58,384 nucleotides of DNA from Seminavis robusta (Eukaryota > Bacillariophyta > Bacillariophyceae > Naviculales > Naviculaceae), in assembly GCA_903772945.1 (NCBI GenBank), contig CAICTM010000579.1, positions 1 through 58,384 of the forward strand. The letters are read 5' to 3'. Both the position numbers and the translations under genes were made by a program. Below the pieces are notes generated by a model. That model saw only the letters and a program-made list of their open reading frames with translations, ran no database searches and had not been told where the DNA came from. Of the stretch, positions 47,815 through 58,384 are shown piece after piece (the first letter of the stretch is position 1; each line of letters opens with the position of its first letter).

Positions 47815-50800
47815 ATGAAGTTCTCGTTATCCTTTACAGTCATGGCCTCGATGGCCGTGGCCGCTTTTGCCGAGGGAGATGTTTGTCACGATTCCTGGTC
47901 GTACGATACTACATTGGGCCAGTGCTCTGCGACTCTTGGTTACGATCCATGGGGATGGACCAACGGCCGATACGGAATGTCTGGATGTACCGACTGTGAT
48001 TGTCCCGATTGCCCCACGGAGGCTCCAACGCCTAATATGCCGCCCACTCCCATCACCCCCGCTCCAACGCCTCCTCCCGTGCCCCTCCCGCAAACTTGCA
48101 TCGGCTTTGCTGGTTCGGCTTCGGGTGATCCTCACATCAGGACCCTGGACAGGTAAGTTTCGTGTCGTGTCGCTGCACTGATTTTTCAGGCAGGCAACGC
48201 ACTCATCATTCGAGTGTCTTTCGTTGCTTTTCTGTTCCAGGCTTACTTATGATTGCCAAGGTGAAGGAGAGTTCCATCTTTTGAAGTCCATGACTTCAGG
48301 ATTTGAAGTCCAAGCTCGATTCACGCGATTTACTCCCGACTCTCGTCCCACCAAGACCGCGGCCGTTGCCTGGAACACTGGAGATGGTGAACCCAAGATG
48401 CAAGTCAATGCACCTGACGTCCCTGACGAAGCAGGCACCTGTATGCCGACAGTCTACGTTGAGAACGTCTTGAAAGATGTCATGACGGAAGGTGTTGGCA
48501 ATGCCTACGTCCAAGTGGCAAGATGGGTCAGGCCAAAGAGTGTCAAGTACGTGTTCTACTACCATAACTCTGGCTTCCAGGTCACTGTCCAGTCAAAGAA
48601 GACTTCCCAGTTTGGCTGCGTGCTGAGCGTCAAAGTTTGTCTCCCTTATGACTGGGAACGTACGAACGAGGCTCTCGTCGGTTTGTTGGGATCGCCTGAT
48701 AACGATTCAAGCAATGATTGGATGAACAGGCAGAACGTCCCCCAAACCATCCCGGAGAACAGGAGAGAACGCCTGGGCGAAATTGCCTACGACTATTGTG
48801 TTGACAACTGGTGCATCCGCAAGGCAGACGACTCACTCTTCCATTATGGCTCTGGTGAGAGCTACAATGGATACAATCATTGTGCTCTTGGCAATGACCC
48901 AGACACTCAGCATTGCATCGATGACCCACCCAAAGAAGTGGAAGAAGTCTGTGGTAACGATGATTATGAATGTATCGTAGATGGATGCGCTGGTGGAGAG
49001 GAAGAAGCTAAGAACTGGTTGATCACCGACACAGAGGGTCTGGAAGGAGAATGTGGACGGGAGGTCTTCTTTGAGGACTTTGACACTCCTTATGCCACAT
49101 CATGGGGCGAGATTGCAAAAGGTAAGCCGGCGCGAAGACAACAGAAGACGTGTCCTCGTGTCAGCGTTCTGATCGTTTCCTTGTTCTCGCAGGCGACCTT
49201 GACACCAGCTTCCTCAGACTTCACAAGGACACCCCGAAGTTCATCAAACAGTTTACCGTACCCAAAACTGCTGACATGGTTCGAGTTGGTGAGTCCGTAC
49301 ACAAGCAACGATATGGCTGGGCAGAACAAACTATCACGCATACCTGCTAACAAATCCTTTCGTTTTCCAGATTTCCTCTTCTACGAGATTGGACATTGGG
49401 AAGGTGGCGTTGCCGACAGGGACTGGGTGCACTTCTTCGTGTGGGACACTCCTATTGATCTTCGCACCTTTGACTCTAAGGTCACTGAGGGCAACGTCAT
49501 GGAATCTTTTGAAGGTTTCACCCGAGGGCTGAACTGGAAACGCATGGCCGTCACCAATGCGACGGACATGGGCTTTGGTTCCAACAAGGATCAGATGCAC
49601 AAGGTTACGGTGAACATCCCCAGGGCGTACTATGCAGATGGCCAGCTACGAATTGGATTCCTCGTCAGCATGTCGCACAGCAAGAATGATGAAAGTGCAG
49701 GAATTGACGATTTCCAGCTTTCAGCATTGGGTATCGAGTGTGATCTTGAGTTTGACCCAGTTCCAGCCAGGGATGTTAACATTGATCCCGTGGAGCTGCC
49801 TGTAGCCTGTGAAGAGCGCGTAGCAGTCGTTTGGGGTGATCCGCACATCCAGACGTTTGATGGAATGGAGTATGACTGTCAAGGAGAGGGAGAGTTTGTC
49901 CTCGCCCAGTCGGAGGACAAGAAGATGGAAATTCAAGGGCGGTTGCAAAGGTTCACAAACAACAAGCAAGTCAGTGTGTTGAAATCAATGGCAGTGAAGG
50001 AGGTAAATGCATCCATAGTTGAAGTTGGACTTGGAGCCTACTCGAATGGAAAATGTGATCTCGACCTGTTTGTCAATGGCAAGCAAATTGACCCCAATTC
50101 AGGATACTTCTTTGAACATGTGGTCGTTTCGAACCTCGAGGGCCAGGCGATCGTCATGTACTACCCTTTCACGGGCCTTCAGGTGGTTGCGGAATTCCAC
50201 TACTCCAAAAGTTTTGGCTGCTATTTGTCGACCAAGATTTGTGTACCAGACAGCTACCGTTATGGGCAGAAAATCATCGGATTGCTTGGCTCTAACGACG
50301 GAGACCCGAGCAACGATTGGATGAGGCCGAACGGCAACACGGTCCCGATTGTTGGCTCCATGCGATTCAGTGCTGCATACAACTACTGTACGAGCAACTG
50401 GTGCATCACAGATTTTGATGACAGTCTCTTCACGCATGATAATGAGGCCTCTTTCAACAGTGTCAGCAAGTGCGACCAGGTGTACACTGGCGGCGAACAC
50501 GAGGCGTGTGTCAATAGCCCATCAACCACACTAGCGGAAATCTGCGGTGACGACGAGTCCTGTATCGTTGATGGTTGCGCAGGCGATGATGACGATGGTA
50601 TGGCTGCAATCGACGACAAGTCTGGTATTGTGAACGAGAGAGGTTGTGGTATTGGGCTGTTGGATATTGACTTCCAGGATGGCTCGTATCAGTATGGTTT
50701 GGTTGCACACGATCCTTCAAGTGGGCAAGGTTATCGTCTCTTCTACCAACAATACGTGCAGTTTGCATTCACCCTGGGCTCCATCCCTCCAGTTTCCGAT

Positions 50801-53021
50801 AGAATCCGAATTGAATTCCTCGTGTACAGTACAACAGACTACAAACACATCTGCATGGACTACGGACAATTCTGCGAACATAATAAAATCCTCGTTGCTT
50901 TTGGCACAGCGAACGCACAAACATTCCTGGAGCTTGACATGTTCGGAATGCCGAACCTGAAAATGCGCGAATACAAACAAGGAGTGAGGCTCCGCCGTCA
51001 GGCGTTGAGTGAAGTCATTCATCGAATCGAGCTTCAGATCCCCAAGAAATTCTTCGATGGAGATCTCTTTGCTTTCGACATGAGAACCATCTTCGGTCAC
51101 CCTACATTCAGCCTTGGAATGGATGACTTCAAGCTGAAAGCGTACTCAGACAAGTGCAAGCAGATGAGGACGTTCTACTACTACAATTACGGCGCCGGTG
51201 CTGCCACCAGACGTCTTGAGGGTCTGCGAATCACTTCAAATGATCCTCCCGCCACCATGACAATGGCAACACCAGTATCACGAAGGCTCGACAAGAACTA
51301 TGTTCTCGAGGATCATCCTGTGTCGCGTGACCTAAGAGGCTCATTCAATGTGAATGTGCAAACCGACGAATGCCAGTGTATTTGTCCTTCCGTATCTGGT
51401 TCTAATGATCCTTCAACTGCTCCCGTCACAATGAATCTGTACATTGGAGCTAACGATGTTGACTGCCTACCACAGGGTGACGCAATTGGCACTGTCACGA
51501 TGGCCCCCCACGCCAATGGAACCGTCACAATCTCCTATCAGGTTGATGCAGGGTACTACATCACCGACATCAGCATCTGGACCGGAGAGGAAGCTCTGCC
51601 AGGATTGGACACTGGAAACGTTCTACCTGCGATCGAGTTCCCAGTGACAGACTCACCCGAGGCGGGAACTGTTACAGTTGAACACAACGTTGAAGTAATT
51701 AGTTGTGACTTCTACCTTGCAGCTTACGCCCGAGTGTGTGGAGATTTCCCACCCACACCAGGTCCCACTGCTGCTCCCTCGAAGATGACGGCATCACCAA
51801 CAAGCTATCCTACGAAAGCTCCTGTTCCGGTTACGGACTCGCCGACCTTCTCTCCCACCGCAACACCCTCAGTGACTCCCACCACATTGGCTCCTACAAT
51901 TGGTGATCGCACAGTACCTACAACACCAGCCCCCAAGCCAACCCCGGCTGCTCCGACCCCCGCTGCTCCAACCCCGGCTGCCCCTACACCCGCTGCACCC
52001 ACACCAGCTGCCCCAACACCCGCAGCACCAACTCCCGCTGCCCCAACACCCGCAGCACCAACACCAGGGAGCTACGGTGACCCGCACATCATGACATGGA
52101 ATGGAACTGAATACGACGTGAGTCAATGAAACCAATGGAAAATATTTTAATATTTGCTTGAGCTATGCTTCTAACTGTTTCCCTTTTGCCACTTACTTCC
52201 CTCTTCAGTTCCATGGCGCTTGTGATCTCGTTCTTTTGCACAACCCCAACTTTGCGGGTGGCCTTGGAATGGAACTTCACATCCGTACCAAGTAAGTTCT
52301 TTCTCTGTTTTTGTGTTGCACGAGCAAGCTTTTGTGCAATCACTTGGGCAAGAACTAACCTCCCTTTCTTCTCTTCAGGATTGACACTTGGTGGAGTTAC
52401 ATTGAAACGGCAGCTCTACGCGTTGGCGAAGACACCTTCGAGGTCATGGGTGGCGATGGCTTGAAGTACTGGTTCAATGGGAATCCAGGCAGGACCAACT
52501 TGAAGAATGGAAAGGCTCTAGGCAAGAAGCTGGCTGGTGAATACAAGATTCGCTTCCGATGGTTGAACAATCATCAGCATCAGTTCAAGGTTGACTTCGG
52601 CAATGGTGAAGCTGTCACCTTCAAGACATTCAAGGAGTTTGTTCGTGTGAACGTGGAGTCATCGACCTATGGTGACTTCCATGAGAGTTCTGGTTTGATG
52701 GGTTCGTACCCTAGCGGCATGCTCTTGGCTCGTGACAACAGTACCATCATGGAAGATGTGAATGAATTTGGCAAGGAGTGGCAGGTGCATTCGTCAGAGC
52801 CCAAGCTCTTCCACAACAAGGATGGACCTCAACACCCTGAAAGATGCTCGATGCCAACAATCTCCGAGACTGCCAGTGGCCGCCAACGACGTCTTGGTGA
52901 ATCTATGATCACAAGAGAAGATGCCGAAGTAGCTTGTGCCCATGTAGACCAGGCCAACCGGAACGCCTGTGTCTTTGATGTCTTGGCCACAAACGACCTA
53001 GACATGGTCGGTACGTATTAA
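47815..53021 (+). CDS. Secreted VWD/GDPH-domain protein, six exons, 1595 aa
   Basis: Exons are 47815-48152, 48241-49121, 49193-49288, 49371-52117, 52209-52291 and 52379-53021; all introns are GT..AG (71-91 bp) and in frame. The start is the ATG at 47815, preceded by in-frame sequence without ATG. A signal peptide (MKFSLSFTVMASMAVAAFAE) is followed by a Pro/Thr linker. Three von Willebrand factor type D modules start with 'GDPHIRTLDRLTYDCQGEGE' (near residue 103), 'GDPHIQTFDGMEYDCQGEGE' (593) and 'GDPHIMTWNGTEYDFHGACD' (1341), with paired cysteines such as 'CGNDDYECIVDGCAGGEEE'. Between the second and third modules are 'RRLEG' and 'SRRLDKN' dibasic sites and a Pro/Ala/Thr tract with eight APTPA repeats (about 1231-1338). 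GDPH modules are known in diatom adhesive-trail and mussel-foot-like proteins, so an extracellular adhesive or matrix role is likely. There is no membrane anchor. Confidence 0.92.
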
Positions 53022-53564
53022 GAAAAGGCTACTGCGAGCCACAATTACGCCAAAGCCGCAGCAAAACGCATGGGCACATTTCCCTACATTAATTAAGAAT
53101 TGCTTGCATATTATTTAGTAGAATTTTATCAACTTTATCTTGTACCTTTTTGTGCTACTTACTAGCTGGAAGAGCTACCTGGTACCAGTAACAAGGGCGG
53201 CCCTCCCAAACCTCGGTGAGGTTTGTCAGGGTGGTTATGCCTTGCCGTTCTGAGCCTGTGCATGGTGGGGAGAGGGGCGGTGGCGGCGCCTTCCACCATC
53301 GTGGACACAGAAAGAAGGCGCACCGTGGAAAATCTGCGCGAAAAAATCACGCAGAGAAGATCTGATCCAACTGGACTTTTGGAATGCCAACGAATCTAGG
53401 CTGGCGCGCTGAGTGAACTAGTCTTGAAATGGGCTCATAGCCTAGCACAAACTCACCAAGAGAGGTGGCTACACCTCCCCACAAACAAGTCATTACACAC
53501 CTAGAAACAATAGTTTAATTGGCTATAGAGAAGCTTGGGTCAACCTATTCTGTCGACCGTTCCC
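53022..53564. other. No gene seen
   Basis: 3' flank of the GDPH gene and the edge of the retroelement. 'CTCCCAAACCTCGGTGAGGT' near 53210 contains a small palindrome (ACCTCGGTGAGGT). No LTR could be defined. Confidence 0.5.
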
Positions 53565-55947
53565 TTACAGGGACACCCTCTGTGCCAACGGTACCTTTCC
53601 AGGGATGTAGTCGTGTAGCGGTAGGTATCGGTGATGTCGTTGATGGAGGGATTGTAGGCGCAGTAGGTACGCAGCAGGACCCGTAGTTGTGGTCGATCCT
53701 TTTCGTTGCCAGTAGACGGTAGGGGTGTTGTCATAGCAGTTGTGAATGGTGTGCTCGCGTATGTCACAAGCTTGGGCAAGCACGTCCACGTGCGCCACCG
53801 ATCCAGCTAGCTCCAAGTCGCTGTTGGTGATGGGACCCGTCGGATTTTGGAAGGATGCGAGGTTGCGAGTGATCTTGTTGTTGAATGGCGACCTCCACAA
53901 AATTGGTTGGACGCCATCTGGTGTAGGAATGAAGTGTACTCCACCCATGCCAGCACCTGATGCGTCACACGCTCCCCTCGTGGAAGGATTGTGGTTCGGC
54001 ACCACCTCACTTAATCGAGTGGGGCGTTCGTTGATGCTGTTGGCTAGCCACCGGAAGTCTGCCAGAAAATCGTGTATTTGTCGCGTCAGTCGGAGGCGGT
54101 GGCCTTCCTTTTCTTCGTGTCTGAAAGCTTCTTGCAAGGTGCTGAAGAGGCCACGTGCTCCTGGGATTGCGATCACCATGGACCTGAGTTCTCCCAGCAC
54201 CTTGTGCCACTGCTTGATGGCAATGCGGCGTTGTCCAGGCTTCACACTGTCCAGGATCTCGATAAGGGCGTTCCTTACGGTGTATCCGTGAGGTGTCAGT
54301 TCGATAGTGAGTTGGATAGTGTTGATAATCCAACCCAACACCGCCTTTATGGTGGTCCACGTGGCATCCCCTTTCTTCAGCTTTTTGACTGAAGCAGGTT
54401 CTTGCCGGTGTGGGGTGTCGTGTGGATCCAATCCCCGAAAGACGCTGTCTAGTGCGTGTAAGAGGATCCTCTTGGTGCGGCGTCGCTTCCAGCGGTTTCC
54501 CTGAGTCAATCCGATGAAGTCATCCACGTAGGACTTGGTCCAGCAGTTGCCGATGGTGCTCGTTTCTCTTGCTGATCGGACGGGTTACACCGCGGCTTGG
54601 TGGGATGTTGGGCAGCAGAGCCTGTCTCTGAGCGTGCCGAACTGGTTGGGCGCGCGCTGGTTCTGCGTTCTGTGTCAGGGAATTAGTGGCGGTGCTGTCT
54701 CGACCTATGTGCTCGCAGTCGAGTTAGAGCCGTGTCCTGCCTGGTGTGTGTTGTCGTGATATTTGGTTTGTTGTGCGATACAGCCACTGTTTCGGTGGCT
54801 GGCACTTGAGAGTGGAGGAGACTCTCTTCCAGCCCATTGGTGCACTCTAGTGGGCAACGCGATCAACTCTTGGTTTACTTTCCCTTCAGTTTGGCATGTG
54901 GACAGCTCTCTATATTATTCGTGTCGGTTCTGTTTATTGTCCGCTGACTGAGAGTTGCCACACTCTGTAAATATCCTCAGCAATGTCAATTTTGGTACTA
55001 TGTACACCGGCCTGGCGAAGTATGGGATTTGGCCTGTGCACTCTTGGTCTGATGCGTTCGCAACGCCTAGCCGTGAACTGCATGGCTTGACGGGCGGGTG
55101 CGTCCAGGGTTCGCGTTCCTGCGTTGACTCCACCAAGTAGGTGTAGTGCTATTGTCTCGTGTCGTCTCTCTTCTCGTTCGTCGGATACGACTCCCAAGAG
55201 GCTGGCCTCCAAGTCAGGACAGGTTGATCTCTTCGACGAGCTGTGTGGTATGGAGTGTCCAGTGCCCCTGTTGATCAGGGCCGATCGAACTCTTCGCGGT
55301 GTGAAGTCCCTGTGCTGCTTCGCGAGATCTTGTTCCCAGTCGGTCTTCTCTCGTAGAGTGGCTTCTTCTATTCGCTCTGTTGTCCATGCCGGTGTGGCCA
55401 TGTTGACTGGCGCTCCCGTGTTGCGGTATTGGTCCAGCAACGGGCCGGCTGGATGAGGTAGCTGCGCTACGTTCTGGTGGAAGTCACTCACGGGATCGCG
55501 AGAACCTGTGACAAACTCCTCCCAGTTGGTTGATTGTTGAAATCGTTGCGTTGCCTCCTGTATCAGACGGTCGAGTTCGTCTGGGTGGAGTGGCGTGGCA
55601 GTCTCGGACTGGCTCTATCGTGTGTTCAGTGACCATCTCGCGGATGAGTGTTCTGTAGGTACCGATGGAGCTCACACGCGGGTTGTGTGTGTGACTTTCT
55701 TTGTGGTTGCTCGTGTCGTGCTAGCTCTCATTTGAGTTTCTCTGGGTTGCTCGGTTGCTCCGCGCCTGTGTTCTGTCGTCTCGTGTGACGTGACCTTTTC
55801 GTTGTTGTCTGCTTCTTGAATTGTCGTTGTGTTGAAGCGTAGTTTGCGCCTGAGACGCATGACAAAGGTGCTGGACAAGCGGAGAAGGGGCGTGGTGATT
55901 CTTCTACATGTGGCTGACGGTGTTTCATGGTTGCGCGGAGTACTCAC
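53565..55947 (-). pseudogene. Retroelement pol: RT and RNase H, decayed
   Basis: The RT region on the minus strand begins near 55491 ('DFHQNVAQLPHPAGPLLDQY', 'GAPVNMATPAWTTERIEEAT'), continues with 'GVNAGTRTLDAPARQAMQF', 'RVHRPNPILRQAG' and 'TKIDIAEDIYRVWQLSVSG', then is lost in broken frames (54930-54540). It resumes at the catalytic 'YVDDFIGLTQGNRWKRRRTK' (54535 onward). The connection 'AVLGWIINTIQLTIELTPHG' follows. The RNase H region then holds 'RGACDASGAGMGGVHFIPT', 'TNSDLELAGSVAHVDVLAQ' and 'NCYDNTPTVYWQRKGS', and the frame ends at 53565 soon after 'HDYIPGKV'. A short basic N-terminal piece lies at 55947-55672. No integrase, tyrosine recombinase or protease is seen. The RT type recurs in stramenopile genomes; I cannot assign it firmly to DIRS, Ty3 or another class. 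Confidence 0.72.
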
Positions 55948-56040
55948 TAGTTGTCTAGTTTGTAGCGGTACGTTTTTACAGGATAAACTGTCTACTATGT
56001 TTCAAACTAAAGGAAGCTATTCTTGGCAACACCTTTGGTG

Positions 56041-58359
56041 TTACAGGCTCGGCGGGACGCTCACAATGCGTTTTGGGCAGCGTCGGTGCTTTGCGTTTTC
56101 ATGCAGATGCAAGGTCCTTGAGACATCCAGTGTGTGGAGATGGTATTTGGTTTTTCTGGCGTGGTTTTGCTTTGTGTGTGGCTCTCGCCGACACACTCGA
56201 GGGCAGGGTGTTGTAGCATCGTCCTCCCTGATTTGTCTAATCGAGGAGACACAGCAGATCGACCATGTTTCCGTCCGCGTAGAACCTTGCGGTGGGTTGT
56301 CTCCAGCTAGAGCGATGGCATCGCGCACTCTCCTGGTCCTGATGTTGTTAGCCAGGGGAGTGTTGCCTACGTATCTCGGGTCCTGTTGGGATTTCGAGAT
56401 TGACTGCCTCATTTGTTGTTGTTGTTGTTGTTGTTCCTCGGGGCGTTGGTCGCCTCCTCTGGCCATTAGTTGTTAGCCGGTAGTGGCCTGGCTAGGTGGG
56501 TGCTTTCGGAGCAGGTTCCACCTGTTCGCCAGTTCGGAGATCGCGCAGGGCCGGATAAATATTAGATCACAGCCGTGTGCCCAGTTTCAAATTGTTGCTG
56601 ATTTGCGAACTGTCTGCAGTCGCGTATTTAATAGGTTTCGGGTACCGAATTCGGCATGTGTAGTGTTGACCGTACGCACTACGTACGTTTACGATGTTAG
56701 GCATTGTACGTGGAGCTGGACATGGAGCAGCCATTCCGAACGGACTGGTGCCAACCTCGGACGCGTAAAAACGGTCATAGGCCGCGTTGGAGTTGAGGAG
56801 CCAGCGCTCTTCGTATGTTCCAAGGCAAGCAAGGCCTTGGTAACTCGTAGATTTCTTACGGGTTTGGCTGGTCTCTCCAGACAATGAGCTATGGCGGAGT
56901 AGCATGTGTGGAGCGTAGTCATATTTTTTAGCTGTGAGGCGGCTTCCGTCCAATCCTGTGGCACGTACCCATTTGGGTTCTTCATCTGTCGCGCATCGGT
57001 AGCTGGGATGCTGTTGCTGAGTGGGTCGCCGCTCATGTCGAATTGGTCCGCCCTCGTTGTGTCGTCGGCCAGCTGGCGTTGCCCTTCCGTGGACATGGCA
57101 CCAGGTGGTGTGATGGTGAAGGGGAGTATTCCGGTTCCTATCGAATGGAAAGAATCTCCTTGGAATTTCCATGCTTTCAAAGCTATCGTCTGTTGAGGTG
57201 AGACGAGCGGTGCATTGAATCCCAGCTTGCCTGCGGCGGTGTCCACCTCGTGTTGCATGAGCATGCGCTCGGACGTTCCTTGGGTGCGAGCCGCCAACTC
57301 ATGATAGATGGCAGGGAGCTCGTCATCGGTCTGTGCACCGGTCAGGAGCAGTAGCCGATCTGCGATTCGATCCTTGAATCGCGCACGAACTTCCTTCGGT
57401 TTTGCCGCTTCTTCGCGACGCTTGTCCACGTCGTTGTCGGCTGCCAGTCCCGATGACTTATTGGATTCGGTGAGAGATGCCTATGGATGCCCATTGGGTC
57501 TTCCGCCTTATGTGTTGATGGGGCGGACCGGTGCAGCGCAAAGGTCGTCGGGCGTCAGTCCGGGTAGCTGGCGCTGGAGGACATGGGTCCTTCGGTGGCT
57601 GTGGACTTGAGGGGATGGTAGCAGCGTGTTCACGCCTACGGAGTTGTGCATCACCCGCGAATGGATGGACTGGGCCGTGGCCTTTGTGGAGGCAATCATG
57701 AGGAACGTGAGCAGCGGAAGGTAGTGGTCTACCCGGTTGGAGCTGTCCGCATGTGCGTAGATGACCTCGAAAGCCTTTCGAGCCGAGAACCTTTTTCCCA
57801 GTAGGAGTCCCACTAGCTCGTAGGGGATGTAGTGAGACTTCCTTACTTTGATGGTTTGGGTGTTGGCGTCGTCTATGCCATATGGTCCGAGGAGGTCAGC
57901 TCCGGCATCGTCGTTGAATAATGCTTGGTGGCGCTGGGGTGTGGCAGATGTGAAGGTGTGCGCTGTCATGTCTAGCTGCGACTCCATGAAGCCCACTGTC
58001 TGAATGTCCACTCCGATGAGTTCGTCTACGTAGCAGAAAGTTCGGCGTCTCTCAGGTGCAGCCAAGGCACCAGGGTCGCCAGGATGTCTCAGGAAACCAT
58101 GAAGCACGTGTAGAGTGCCACCGGGTGTGGCACCATCTTGGATCATGACTGCTACTCCTCCAATGGGGGCGGCGAAATCATCTAGCATCTCTTGGTGCAA
58201 CTCTGATGCGGATGGAGGATTGTCGTTGGCTCTCCACTGGAGCATGAGCCTGGTTGAGCGGGTCCTTGCTGCCGCGAAATCACTGCCCAGAGGGTTACTG
58301 GTTGGGTCATCGTAAAGGTCCTTGTAGAGGCGTGGGCCAGTGGCACCTGGATTTGCCAT
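56041..58359 (-). pseudogene. Gag-like ORF of the same retroelement, broken by stops
   Basis: The ATG at 58359 opens a frame that runs to a TAA at 57508-57510, passes a TAG at about 57465, and then continues in the same frame from about 57460 to 56689. Over that length it reads as one acidic, capsid-like protein ('MANPGATGPRLYKDLYDD', 'FCYVDELIGVDIQTVGFMES', 'HYIPYELVGLLLGKRFSARK', 'FLMIASTKATAQSIHSRVMH', later 'DKRREEAAKPKEVRARFKDR'). A last piece, 56466-56230, in another frame ends 'QDPRYVGNTPLANNIRTRRV' after a Gln run. No zinc knuckle is seen. It lies immediately upstream of the RT piece. Two closely spaced stops and a later frameshift make it inactive. Confidence 0.6.
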
Positions 58360-58384
58360 GGTCGATTCCGATGGCTCGGGGCAG

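Noticed and set aside
1..58384. tRNA and rRNA genes
   Set aside because: No convincing A-box/B-box pair or cloverleaf and no rRNA-like sequence were found by eye; a covariance-model scan would be decisive.

Overview
The window looks like nuclear DNA of a diatom, most like a raphid pennate. Genes carry short spliceosomal introns (59 to about 100 bp, GT..AG). Three proteins begin with a signal peptide ending in an 'A-F' plastid motif typical of complex red plastids. The repeat fraction is rich in Copia elements of the diatom type, Gypsy, Mutator-like and piggyBac-like elements. The large ankyrin-like family with a 27-residue repeat also fits. Species cannot be named from this sequence alone.

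Layout. 1-4.1 kb: degenerate Copia element (minus). 4.2-6.5 kb: a small orphan ORF and an ankyrin-like gene broken by one stop codon. 6.8-7.5 kb: two-exon ribosomal protein eL30 (minus), divergent from a 985-residue plastid-targeted MTHFR-like/photolyase fusion (8-10.9 kb). 11.2-12.6 kb: decayed cry-DASH gene (minus). 13.7 kb: small tail-anchored protein. 14.3-16.8 kb: MoxR-type AAA + VWA protein (minus). 17.1-20.8 kb: decayed Mutator-like transposase and an orphan ORF. 21.5-22.9 kb: tandem-repeat block and a long hairpin. 23.1-26.7 kb: WKF-domain protein and a CCT-domain protein. 26.7-28.3 kb: apparently gene-free. 28.35-32.9 kb: Gypsy element with 428-bp LTRs (minus), abutting a piggyBac transposase fragment. 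33.9-34.6 kb: a non-autonomous element with 20-bp terminal inverted repeats.

34.7-47 kb is a run of minus-strand host genes: a YjbQ-family gene with five exons (plus a decayed duplicate of its last exon), a PTGES2-like glutaredoxin/GST gene with four exons, a large PH/zinc-finger/PI4-kinase gene, and a plastid TPR protein. 47.8-53 kb: a six-exon secreted protein with three VWD 'GDPH' domains. 53.5 kb to the end: a decayed retroelement (minus) with gag-like, RT and RNase H parts and no visible integrase.

The host genes do not form one pathway. The most notable are the photolyase fusion, whose N-terminal folate-enzyme-like barrel sits on a protein family that uses a folate antenna; the cry-DASH relic beside it; and the secreted GDPH protein, of a type linked to diatom adhesion. 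Exon joins were derived by hand from splice signals, reading frame and family conservation.
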